Of a stretch of 42,210 bases of DNA, positions 25,567 through 33,177 are shown piece by piece. Positions within the stretch are counted from its first letter, which is position 1. The number at the start of each line of letters is the position of its first letter. The DNA comes from Bacteroidales bacterium (GTDB lineage: Bacteria; Bacteroidota; Bacteroidia; Bacteroidales; Tenuifilaceae): the NCBI GenBank assembly GCA_025361485.1, contig JANYLA010000154.1, positions 1 through 42,210 on the forward strand. The letters run 5' to 3'. The translations under genes were made by a program, and so were the position numbers. The notes beneath the pieces were generated by a model. That model was given only the letters and a program-made list of their open reading frames with translations, did no database searches and was not told where the DNA came from.

Positions 25567-26523
25567 ATGAGAAAACTATCCTTTAAGATGGTTTTAGGAA
25601 TTGGGGGACTGCTAAGTTTAGCAATCATTGCGATATTCATTTCTTGTCAATCTGGGAATAAAAAAACTTTTGATGAAACCCCAACGCGAGGTGACATTAA
25701 AATTGGCGTAGATGAATCATACCAACTTATTATTGACTCTGAGATTTACGCATTCAGTAGTTTTTACCCGTACGCTAAAATTACTCCTCAATACAAACCA
25801 GAGGTTGATATTATCAACGATTTCATGAACGACTCGGTAAGGCTAATAATAACCAATAAACAGCTAACAAAAGAGCAGATTCAAACCCTTAGAGATACTT
25901 TAATAATTGCTCGAACCACCGCATTTGCTTATGATGCCTTAGCCCTAATAGTGAATAAAGAGAATCAGGATACTCTTTTAACATATAATCAGGTTAAAGA
26001 TATTTTTTTAGGAGATATCAAAACGTGGAAAGATTTAAAGCCAAGCTCCAAACTCGATAAAATCAGCGTTGTTTTCGACAATACAAAGTCGGGCAACATA
26101 AGGTTTTTTAAAGAAAATTTTGAAATCACCAATAAACTCCCCGATAATTTTTATGCTGTTAACACCAATGAAGAGGTGATTAACTTCATTTCAAAAAATC
26201 GAAACGCCCTTGGCATTATATCAGTAAACTGGATTAGCGATAAAGACGATCCACAAAGCCGCAAATTCAGGAAGGATATTAGAATTATGTCTGTATCTCC
26301 ATTCTATGATAATACCTCTTACTATTTGCCGGAGCAAGGAGCAATATACAACAAGTCCTACCCATTTACCCGGGAGGTTTACCTTATTTCCCGTGAAACA
26401 TTCGCAGGTCTTGGAACGGGATTTGTACAATGGATTACACATGATCAAGGTCAGCGAATTATCCTAAAGTCGGGACTTGTTCCATCGGTTTCACCAGTTC
26501 GACTTATTCAAGTAAAACACTAA
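25567..26523 (+). CDS. PstS-like substrate-binding lipoprotein
   Basis: A 318-residue lipoprotein (signal core, then FISCQSG) with a PBP-like fold. Visible features are DIKIGVDESYQLIIDSEIYAF at the start, RLIITNKQLTKEQIQTL, TTAFAYDALALIVNKENQ, LTYNQVKDIFLGDIKTWKDL and SGNIRFFKENF, followed by ALGIISVNWISD and REVYLISRETFAGLGTGFVQWITHDQGQRII. These are the landmarks of the PstS/phosphate-binding family (PF12849-like). It is not beside any pst transporter gene. Its stop lies 27 bases before the TPR gene and in the same operon as ExbB/ExbD/TonB, so a role in envelope energisation or signalling is more likely than phosphate uptake. The start is the ATG at 25567; an upstream TTG was rejected because it would add residues before the signal. 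Confidence 0.85.
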   Translation: MRKLSFKMVLGIGGLLSLAIIAIFISCQSGNKKTFDETPTRGDIKIGVDESYQLIIDSEIYAFSSFYPYAKITPQYKPEVDIINDFMNDSVRLIITNKQLTKEQIQTLRDTLIIARTTAFAYDALALIVNKENQDTLLTYNQVKDIFLGDIKTWKDLKPSSKLDKISVVFDNTKSGNIRFFKENFEITNKLPDNFYAVNTNEEVINFISKNRNALGIISVNWISDKDDPQSRKFRKDIRIMSVSPFYDNTSYYLPEQGAIYNKSYPFTREVYLISRETFAGLGTGFVQWITHDQGQRIILKSGLVPSVSPVRLIQVKH

Positions 26524-26550
26524 AATATGAATGACAAAACCATAACAACT

Positions 26551-28749
26551 ATGAAAAGATTAAGTATTAAACCGATTCTATTGTTAGCAAGTTTGTTAAG
26601 TCTTTTTATTACGAGCAATATCAAGGCTCAAGATTTACAAGCAGCGATAATGCTAACCAAAAGCGAGCAGTATGACGAGGCAGAAGCCGCTTTTAAACAG
26701 CTTATACAGAAAGAACCTGCTGTAAGTAAAAACTATTTTTATTTTGGTGAATCTTACCTTTTAAGTTATTTTGCCGATACCATATCAAACTCATTAAAGA
26801 TCTCCGCAGATCAAGCTCGCGAGATGTACAATTTGGGAGTAAAAACTGATAGTGTAAACCCTTTAAACTATATCGGTTTGGCTAAAGTTTCGTTCTTCCT
26901 TGAAAAGGATAATGAAGCGGCCTCTTTCCGTAGCAAGGCAAAAAAACAGCTACCTGCCTACAAGAGAATTAAAAGTATTCTAAATCCAAAGGATTATGCT
27001 TTTGCTTTAGCAAAACTTGCCGAGTCTTATGTTCGTAATGAAAAAGTCGATACATCTAAAGCCTTCCCTCTACTTCGCGAAGCAATATCTATCGATTCAA
27101 AAAACCCTGATATTTATATTATCGCTGGGGATTTGTATTTCTTGATTAAGGACGCCTCCACTTCAGTAAAGAACTACAGCATCGCTAATAATCTCGACAA
27201 AACGCGTCCTACTGCAAACATGAAGATTGGTAGTATTTACATGAAAGCACTTAACTTAAATAACGCAATACCATACTTTGAGCAGGCAATTGCCTTAAAT
27301 GCAAACTACGCTCCCGCTTACCGTGAGCTTGGACAACTTTACTCAATGGCAGGTAAATACGATAAGTCAAAAGAGTATTTTAAAAAATACCTTGAGCTAA
27401 CCAAAGGTAATATCCCTGCAAAAATACGTTACGTAACCTCCCTCTTTTATGCTAAAGAGTACGACGAAGTAGTAAAGAATATTGAAGAGATATTGACCAT
27501 CGATCAAAAAAGAATTTACTTAAACCGCCTTGCCGCTTACTCCAACTTTGAAAAAAATCCTCCTTCATATGAAAAGGCTTTAAAGTCAATGGATATTCTC
27601 TTTAAAGAGATGCCCGTTGATCGTTTAATCCCCAATGATTATAAATACTATGCAAAGATTATTATAAAGAAAAATGCTGACTACCCCAAAACATTTCAGA
27701 ATGCTGAGAAATTTGAAGGTGATCTAAAAAAGAATTTGGAAAAACTCGAGAAAGCTACTGGTGCTAATAAAGATAAAATTAAAGTGCAAATTGATACGCT
27801 AAACATTCAAATTGCAAATATTAAAAAGGAGTTAACGGCTGATGATGCTGAACTAGACAAAGCATTTGCTGCTTATAAGAAGGTATACGAGCAGGCTCCT
27901 GAAGACAAATCTCTACTGAACGACATTGCGGTTAACCTTTATAATTTTAAACGCTTCAACGAATCAGCTATTTATTTCGCAAAGCTAATTGAACTTGGTA
28001 AAAATGGTGCGGCTGATTACATACAAGTAGGTAAATCATACTATCAAGGAAAGAACTATTCAAAAGCTGACTCTATCTTCACCATTGTTAACCAAAAATT
28101 CCCTGATGAAGTTCAAGGTTTCGTTTGGATGGCTAATACATATTCAGCAATGGATCCTGATAATACACAAGGTATTTCTAGACCAAAATTTGAACTTGTA
28201 ATTAAGAAAGCACGTGTTGATAGCGTTAAATATTCTACAGAACTGTTCAATGCTTACCGTTTTATGGGAGGCGATTACTTCTCATCCAAGAATTATGCAA
28301 AAGCAAGAGAATACTACAATCTAATTGTTAACCTAAGCGATAATAAAACTTATAAAACAATAGGGTATAACTCAATAGGATTAACCTATTATTCGAACAA
28401 TGAGTATGAAAAAGCAACTGAAGCTTATAAGAAAACTCTTGAACTTGACCCAAAGAATCAAAATGCTACTGTTTCAATAAAAAATATCGAAATAGCAATG
28501 AAGCGACCACCAGTTAATCCTAATGAGCTAAAAGGTGTAATCAAAGATGTTTTTGGTGGGGTCATCGCAAGCGCATCGGTTCGGGTAAGAGATACAGCTG
28601 CCGAAGCGTGGACTAACGCTAAGGGTGAATTCACCTTTGAAATACCTACAGGATCCGAAGCGCTAATTATTAGTGCAAAGGGTTACAAAACTAAAGAGGT
28701 TATTATTACAAAGGCACGAATCTATAACGTTAGCCTTGAGCAACAATAA
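26551..28749 (+). CDS. exported TPR-repeat protein with carboxypeptidase-regulatory-like domain
   Basis: A 732-residue protein with signal peptide MKRLSIKPILLLASLLS... ending KAQ. TPR motifs run through most of it, for example near 30-65 (AAIMLTKSEQYDEAEAAFKQLI), 230-290 (NAIPYFEQAIALNANYAPAYRELGQLYSMAGKYDKSKEYFKKYLEL) and 600-660 (IGYNSIGLTYYSNNEYEKATEAYKKTLELDPKNQ). A coiled-coil segment lies near 385-430. The last 75 residues form a carboxypeptidase-regulatory-like beta domain (GVIKDVFGGVIASASVRVRDTAAEAWTNAKGEFTFEIPTGSEALIISAKGYKTKEVII). It lies between the PstS-like gene and exbB. It is probably a periplasmic scaffold contacting the TonB complex or outer-membrane receptors. Confidence 0.85.
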   Translation: MKRLSIKPILLLASLLSLFITSNIKAQDLQAAIMLTKSEQYDEAEAAFKQLIQKEPAVSKNYFYFGESYLLSYFADTISNSLKISADQAREMYNLGVKTDSVNPLNYIGLAKVSFFLEKDNEAASFRSKAKKQLPAYKRIKSILNPKDYAFALAKLAESYVRNEKVDTSKAFPLLREAISIDSKNPDIYIIAGDLYFLIKDASTSVKNYSIANNLDKTRPTANMKIGSIYMKALNLNNAIPYFEQAIALNANYAPAYRELGQLYSMAGKYDKSKEYFKKYLELTKGNIPAKIRYVTSLFYAKEYDEVVKNIEEILTIDQKRIYLNRLAAYSNFEKNPPSYEKALKSMDILFKEMPVDRLIPNDYKYYAKIIIKKNADYPKTFQNAEKFEGDLKKNLEKLEKATGANKDKIKVQIDTLNIQIANIKKELTADDAELDKAFAAYKKVYEQAPEDKSLLNDIAVNLYNFKRFNESAIYFAKLIELGKNGAADYIQVGKSYYQGKNYSKADSIFTIVNQKFPDEVQGFVWMANTYSAMDPDNTQGISRPKFELVIKKARVDSVKYSTELFNAYRFMGGDYFSSKNYAKAREYYNLIVNLSDNKTYKTIGYNSIGLTYYSNNEYEKATEAYKKTLELDPKNQNATVSIKNIEIAMKRPPVNPNELKGVIKDVFGGVIASASVRVRDTAAEAWTNAKGEFTFEIPTGSEALIISAKGYKTKEVIITKARIYNVSLEQQ

Positions 28750-28755
28750 TAATAT

Positions 28756-28797
28756 ACTATAGAGCGCATTAGCATTTATTGAAATATGCTCTATAGT
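28756..28797. repeat. inverted repeat between TPR gene and exbB
   Basis: ACTATAGAGC (28756-28765) and GCTCTATAGT (28788-28797) form a perfect 10-bp stem with a 22-base loop just after the TPR stop codon. No T-run follows, so it is not a standard terminator. It may stabilise the 3' end of the upstream mRNA or set the ratio between the two halves of the operon. Confidence 0.6.
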
Positions 28798-28824
28798 AAT
28801 AATTAAGTAAAATAAATTATTCTA

Positions 28825-28832
28825 TATATTTG
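28825..28832 (+). promoter_or_regulatory. -7 promoter box before exbB
   Basis: TATATTTG matches the Bacteroidota -7 consensus exactly, 38 bases upstream of the exbB ATG. The -33 position has no clear TTTG. It could start an exbB-exbD-exbD-tonB transcript separate from the upstream PstS/TPR genes. Confidence 0.5.
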
Positions 28833-28870
28833 CAGTTCTAAAATTCTAAACCAAACCAAATAATACGACA

Positions 28871-29686
28871 ATGAGTAAAAAAGGAAGTACATTTAAAGAA
28901 GTATTTGCGTCAGTTTTCGCTACAGGCGCTATTTTAGTAGCATTTGCCGTTTCCCTTTATCTTTTTATTTATATAATGGGAAGTCCTGTTAACTTCGAAG
29001 GTGGTAACCCAGCAGGTCATCCACTTCCAGGTAACTATTTAGCTATTATTTACAAAGGGGGAGTAATTGTTCCTATTCTTATGACATGCGTTCTTACCCT
29101 TCTTTTCTTCACATTTGAAAGATTTATCACATTAGGTAGAGCTCAAGGAAAGGGCAGATTAAACTCTTTCGTTCGTAACCTTCAAAACCTAATGAACGAA
29201 GGCAAAATTGATGAGGCTTTAGCTGCTTGCGATAAACAACAAGGATCTCTTGCAAATGTTATGAGAGCAGGTCTTACTCGTTACAACGATCTTAAGAATG
29301 ATAAAGAATTAGAGAAAGATCAAAAAATTCTTTCAGTTCAAAAATCTCTTGAAGAGGCTACTGCTCTTGAATTACCTATGTTAGGTAAGAACATGATTAT
29401 CTTCTCGACTTTAGCATCTATCTCCGTTCTAATCGGTCTTATCGGAACCGTACTTGGTATGATCAAGGCTTTTGCTGCTTTGGCTCAATCAGGTGCTCCA
29501 GATGCTCTTGCTCTTGCAACTGGTATCTCTGAAGCTCTTATCAACACTGCATTTGGTATCACTGGTTCAACTATCGCTATTGTTATGTACAACTACTTTT
29601 CATCAAAAGTTGATGGTTATACATTCAAAATCGATGAGGCTGGTTTCAGCTTGACCCAGACCTTTGCAGCATCATTAAAAAACTAA
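28871..29686 (+). CDS. exbB: ExbB/TolQ-family proton-channel subunit
   Basis: A 271-residue inner-membrane protein of the MotA/TolQ/ExbB family. The N-terminal helix (residues 12-36) is followed by a short periplasmic loop (SPVNFEGGNPAGH) and helix 2 (VIVPILMTCVLTLLFFTFERFI). A cytosolic helical segment (RNLQNLMNEGKIDEALAACDKQQGSLANVMRAGLTRY) leads to the conserved pair of C-terminal helices LGKNMIIFSTLASISVLIGLIGTVLGMIKAF and ATGISEALINTAFGITGSTIAIVMYN. ExbB pentamers with ExbD convert the proton gradient into motion of TonB. The gene is the first of the exbB-exbD-exbD-tonB run and is preceded by a promoter-like box. Confidence 0.93.
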   Translation: MSKKGSTFKEVFASVFATGAILVAFAVSLYLFIYIMGSPVNFEGGNPAGHPLPGNYLAIIYKGGVIVPILMTCVLTLLFFTFERFITLGRAQGKGRLNSFVRNLQNLMNEGKIDEALAACDKQQGSLANVMRAGLTRYNDLKNDKELEKDQKILSVQKSLEEATALELPMLGKNMIIFSTLASISVLIGLIGTVLGMIKAFAALAQSGAPDALALATGISEALINTAFGITGSTIAIVMYNYFSSKVDGYTFKIDEAGFSLTQTFAASLKN

Positions 29687-29727
29687 TTTGAATTTAACTT
29701 TTGGCTTAAACCCAAAAAGTACGATCC

Positions 29728-30363
29728 ATGCCAAAGATTAAATTACCATCAAAGTCCCCTCATATCGACATGACGCCGATGGTTGACCTCTTTTCTGTGG
29801 TATTAACATTCTTAATGTTAACCACAACAATGAGACAACCAGAACCGGCTCCTATCGATACACCCTTCTCAATTTCAGATAAAACTGCCCCTGATGCAAA
29901 CATCATGACTGTTCTTTTATCTAAGGACAGTAGAGTTTTCTTTAACATCGATAATGGATCGGATACTTCCTTCCATTTTAAGGGCAAAATTCTGAAAGAA
30001 ATGGGAACAAGGTATAATATTACCTTTACCCCCGAAGAGGTGAAACAATTTGAAGCCTACCCGTCATCGTTTGGAATGCCCATTCAGAATATGAAGAGCT
30101 TTCTTAATACGAAAGACGCGAAAGAAAGGGCGACCTTACAAATTAAAGGTGTTCCTATCGATTCGACCGATAATCAGCTTGCCATGTGGATTCTTTCCAC
30201 ACGTCAAATTAATGACAGAGTTCAAACTTGTATTAAAGGTGATAACGATGCTCCGTATCCAATTGTAAAAAAGGTTTTGGATATTTTACAAGATAAAAAT
30301 GTAAACAGGTTTAACCTGATTACAAATCTTGAGGTAACTAAAGTAACTCAAAGCGAAGAATGA
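29728..30363 (+). CDS. exbD: ExbD-family protein, first copy
   Basis: A 211-residue ExbD. The N-terminal HIDMTPMVDLFSVVLTFLMLTT holds the single membrane helix with the conserved aspartate D20, matching D25 of E. coli ExbD, which carries protons. The periplasmic part is longer than the roughly 140 residues usual for ExbD. It has an inserted segment at about residues 60-150 before the typical C-terminal peptidoglycan-binding-like fold (DNDAPYPIVKKVLDILQDKNVNRFNLITNLEVTK). The stop lies one base before the next ATG. It forms the channel with ExbB. Confidence 0.9.
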   Translation: MPKIKLPSKSPHIDMTPMVDLFSVVLTFLMLTTTMRQPEPAPIDTPFSISDKTAPDANIMTVLLSKDSRVFFNIDNGSDTSFHFKGKILKEMGTRYNITFTPEEVKQFEAYPSSFGMPIQNMKSFLNTKDAKERATLQIKGVPIDSTDNQLAMWILSTRQINDRVQTCIKGDNDAPYPIVKKVLDILQDKNVNRFNLITNLEVTKVTQSEE

Positions 30364-30364
30364 T

Positions 30365-31018
30365 ATGGGAGAAATAATTCAAGAGGAAAAACAGAAAGGT
30401 GGAAAGAGGAAAGCGAAACATCACTCTACCCACATTGATATGACCCCGATGGTTGACTTAATGTGTCTTCTCATCACGTTCTTCATGCTTACTACCGCAT
30501 TCAGCAAGTCAAAGGTAATGGAAATAGCCCTACCTGAAAAAAAGCCTGTGGCCAATCCACCTCAAGTGCCGAAAGCGAGAATAGTAAATATCATACTTGG
30601 CCCAGAAAATAAAGTTTACTGGTATCCGGGAATGGTTGAAAATCCAAAGAGCCCACCTCCTCTTCAAGAAACAAATTTTAGCGACCAAGGTATTCGCAAA
30701 TTATTACTTGACAGAAATAAGTTTTTATTCAAAAAGGTAGCTGCATTTAGGGAAAAAACCATTAAGGAAAATCCTACAATGAGTAGAGACTCTTTACTTG
30801 CAAATATCAAAAGGTTTAATAAACTTGATGACTCTGGGCCCATTGTTCTGATAAAAGCATACAAAGAGGCTAGATACGCTAATATTGTAGATATCATTGA
30901 CGAAATGGCTATCTGTAATATTATACGGTATGCCATAGTTGATATTAATTATGTGGAAGATGGAATGGTAAAAACCGCATTAGCTGGTTCTACACCTTCA
31001 GCAAATCCACAAAAGTAA
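30365..31018 (+). CDS. exbD: ExbD-family protein, second copy
   Basis: A 217-residue ExbD paralogue. A basic cytosolic tail (QKGGKRKAKHHSTH) precedes HIDMTPMVDLMCLLITFFMLTT with the proton-carrying D31. It too has an extended periplasmic region with a helical insert (LLLDRNKFLFKKVAAFREKTIKENPTMSRDSLLANIKR) before the conserved fold ending VLIKAYKEARYANIVDIIDEMAICNIIRYAIVDIN. Two ExbD genes in a row are a normal Bacteroidota arrangement; whether both occupy one ExbB pentamer or form separate complexes is not clear. It ends 21 bases before the tonB start. Confidence 0.9.
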   Translation: MGEIIQEEKQKGGKRKAKHHSTHIDMTPMVDLMCLLITFFMLTTAFSKSKVMEIALPEKKPVANPPQVPKARIVNIILGPENKVYWYPGMVENPKSPPPLQETNFSDQGIRKLLLDRNKFLFKKVAAFREKTIKENPTMSRDSLLANIKRFNKLDDSGPIVLIKAYKEARYANIVDIIDEMAICNIIRYAIVDINYVEDGMVKTALAGSTPSANPQK

Positions 31019-31039
31019 AGCCCATATACATTGAGCATT

Positions 31040-31819
31040 ATGGAAAATGAACTAAAATATATTCCCTCTTTTGATGACATTGTTTTCGAAAACAGGAATA
31101 AGGAGTATGGAGCTTATAAAATTCGCAAAAAGTACAACCGTACTGTTTTGTGGGCAATGCTTGTGGGTGTTATAGTCCTTGGCAGCGTAGTAATCACTCC
31201 ATATGTAATGGCTTCTGTAAGTGAACGTAGACAGCAAAGAGAAGAGAAAGCCGTTACGGCTGAGATGGAAAAGTTGGATCAACCAATCGTTGATGTTCCA
31301 CCACCGCCACCACCGCCACCGCCTGCTGAAGCGCAAGCTGTAGTTAAATTCGTAGCACCTAAAGTTGTTGACTCTGTGAAGGTTGAAGATCAATCCAGTT
31401 TTGCAACGGTTGATGAAGTAAAAGAAACCGTTCAAGATGAAGCTGTGGTTGAGGTGGTTGAAGAAGTTAAGGAAGAGGTGCAAGATGTAGCAGAGGAACA
31501 AGTATTCTTTGTTGTAGAAGAAATGCCCGGTTTTAATGGTGGGGATGTTAATGTTGAATTTCGTAAGTACGTTTTTGCAAACATGAAATATCCTGAAGTT
31601 GCCGCTGAAAACGGAATTCAAGGTAAAGTTTACGTTCAGTTTGTAATTGAACCAGATGGAAGATTATCCAATGTTCGAGTTATACGTTCAGTTGACCCAG
31701 TTCTTGATAAGGAAGCTATTCGAGTTATTGAATCGTCTCCAAAATGGAATCCTGGTAAACAACGTGGTAAGCCCGTTCGTGTATCTTACACATTCCCTAT
31801 TACATTCGTACTTCAGTAA
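31040..31819 (+). CDS. tonB: TonB energy-transducing protein
   Basis: A 259-residue TonB of the Bacteroidota type. An N-terminal cytosolic stretch (SFDDIVFENRNKEYGAYKIRKKYNR) precedes one membrane helix (LWAMLVGVIVLGSVVITPYV). A nine-proline run near residue 90 and an acidic Val/Glu-rich spacer (about 110-165) follow. The C-terminal domain (MPGFNGGDVNVEFRKYVFANMKYPEVAAENGIQGKVYVQFVIEPDGRLSNVRVIRSVDPVLDKEAIRVIESSPKWNPGKQRGKPVRVSYTFPITFVLQ) contacts the TonB box of outer-membrane receptors. I start at the ATG at 31040; a TTG nine bases upstream is unlikely. A strong terminator follows, closing the operon. Confidence 0.94.
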   Translation: MENELKYIPSFDDIVFENRNKEYGAYKIRKKYNRTVLWAMLVGVIVLGSVVITPYVMASVSERRQQREEKAVTAEMEKLDQPIVDVPPPPPPPPPAEAQAVVKFVAPKVVDSVKVEDQSSFATVDEVKETVQDEAVVEVVEEVKEEVQDVAEEQVFFVVEEMPGFNGGDVNVEFRKYVFANMKYPEVAAENGIQGKVYVQFVIEPDGRLSNVRVIRSVDPVLDKEAIRVIESSPKWNPGKQRGKPVRVSYTFPITFVLQ

Positions 31820-31841
31820 TAATAGAACATATCGTATATTT

Positions 31842-31873
31842 AAAAACCCTGATTTTTTATCAGGGTTTTTTTA
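31842..31873 (+). terminator. intrinsic terminator of the TonB operon
   Basis: AAAAACCCTGAT (31842-31853) pairs with ATCAGGGTTTTT (31859-31870) across a TTTTT loop, and the T-run continues past the stem. It lies 23 bases after the tonB stop and ends the operon before hflX. Confidence 0.9.
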
Positions 31874-31925
31874 TTTATAATTTCCCACGGTATCGTGTAA
31901 AGATTAGATGTTACGTTCTATGTAT

Positions 31926-31933
31926 TATATTTG
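31926..31933 (+). promoter_or_regulatory. -7 promoter box before hflX
   Basis: TATATTTG, an exact match to the Bacteroidota -7 box, lies 46 bases before the hflX ATG and after the tonB terminator. The -33 region has no good TTTG. hflX therefore probably has its own transcript. Confidence 0.55.
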
Positions 31934-31979
31934 TCTTTTAGAATAGATATTTAGTCCTTTTCTTATTAAACTCTTCAAG

Positions 31980-33173
31980 ATGTCAAATACCATTTTAACC
32001 GCTCGTAACGCTGAAACAGCAATTTTAGTCGGTGTAATTCTTCAGAAACAGACTGAAGAAGAGGTAAACGATTATATGGAAGAACTTGAGTTTTTAGTAG
32101 AAACGGCTGGAGCAATCACAAAAAGACGATTCCTTCAGAAAGTTGATACTCCAAATCCTAAAACCTTTATTGGATCAGGGAAAGTTAAAGAGATTAAAGA
32201 GTATGCCGATGCTAATGAAATTGATTTAATAATTTTTGACGATGAACTCACTCCAACTCAGCTCCGTAATCTTGAGAAAGAGCTCGAAAGAAGGATAATG
32301 GATAGAACAAATCTAATACTTGATGTTTTCGCACAGCGAGCAAAAACTGCCTATGCTAAGACTCAAGTTGAGCTAGCTCAGTACCAATTCCTTTTACCAA
32401 GACTCACAAGAATGTGGACTCACCTTGAACGCCAACGGGGTGGAATTGGGATGAGAGGTCCTGGGGAAACTGAAATTGAAACTGACCGACGTGTAATTCG
32501 TGAAAAAATTTCTAAACTCAAAGAAGAGCTTAAAAAGATTGACCGTCAAATGGCCACTCAGCGTAAGAGTAGAGAAAGTATTGTACGAGTCTCGTTAGTT
32601 GGTTATACTAATGTTGGCAAGTCAACAATAATGAACATGCTAAGCAAATCTGAAGTTTTTGCTGAGAATAAGCTTTTTGCAACCCTCGATACAACCGTTC
32701 GAAAAGTTGTGTTCGAAAATCTTCCTTTTCTTCTTTCCGATACCGTTGGGTTTATTCGCAAACTTCCTCACCAGCTGGTTGAGTCATTCAAATCAACCCT
32801 TGATGAGGTTCGCGAGGCCGACCTATTACTTCATGTAGTAGATATCTCCCATCCTGTTTTTGAGGAACAACTAAATGTTGTTGTTAAAACGTTGCAAGAA
32901 ATTGGTGCTGCCGATAAACCAACACTACTTGTATTTAATAAAATAGATGCCTATAAATGGGTTAAACAGGACGAGGACGACCTTTCTCCTAGGAGTAAGG
33001 AAAATTTCAGCCTAGAGGAGCTTAAAAACAGCTGGATGGCTAAAAGCGATACTCCAGCAATTTTTATATCGGCAAAACACAAAACAAATGTTGACGAATT
33101 TCGCGAAAAAATATATAGATTAGTAAAGGAGATTCATACCACGAGATATCCGTACGATAAGTTTTTATACTAA
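31980..33173 (+). CDS. hflX: HflX ribosome-associated GTPase
   Basis: A 397-residue GTPase. The N-terminal domain ends with the HflX signature RQRGGIGMRGPGETEIETDRR (split helix linker). The G domain follows with G1 GYTNVGKST at about residue 208, G3 DTVGFIRKLPH, G4 NKID at 320-323 and G5 SAKH. HflX binds the 50S subunit and rescues stalled or heat-damaged ribosomes in other bacteria. It stands alone after the TonB terminator. Its stop lies four bases from the stop of the convergent DUF4384 gene, with no separate terminator visible between them. Confidence 0.95.
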   Translation: MSNTILTARNAETAILVGVILQKQTEEEVNDYMEELEFLVETAGAITKRRFLQKVDTPNPKTFIGSGKVKEIKEYADANEIDLIIFDDELTPTQLRNLEKELERRIMDRTNLILDVFAQRAKTAYAKTQVELAQYQFLLPRLTRMWTHLERQRGGIGMRGPGETEIETDRRVIREKISKLKEELKKIDRQMATQRKSRESIVRVSLVGYTNVGKSTIMNMLSKSEVFAENKLFATLDTTVRKVVFENLPFLLSDTVGFIRKLPHQLVESFKSTLDEVREADLLLHVVDISHPVFEEQLNVVVKTLQEIGAADKPTLLVFNKIDAYKWVKQDEDDLSPRSKENFSLEELKNSWMAKSDTPAIFISAKHKTNVDEFREKIYRLVKEIHTTRYPYDKFLY

Positions 33174-33177
33174 TTAC

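Noticed and set aside
31052-31621. Long minus-strand open frame (189 codons) opposite tonB
   Set aside because: It lies wholly antisense to a clear TonB gene; its Asn/Phe/Trp-rich product with a WRWWRWW run is just the complement of the proline codons and Val/Glu spacer.
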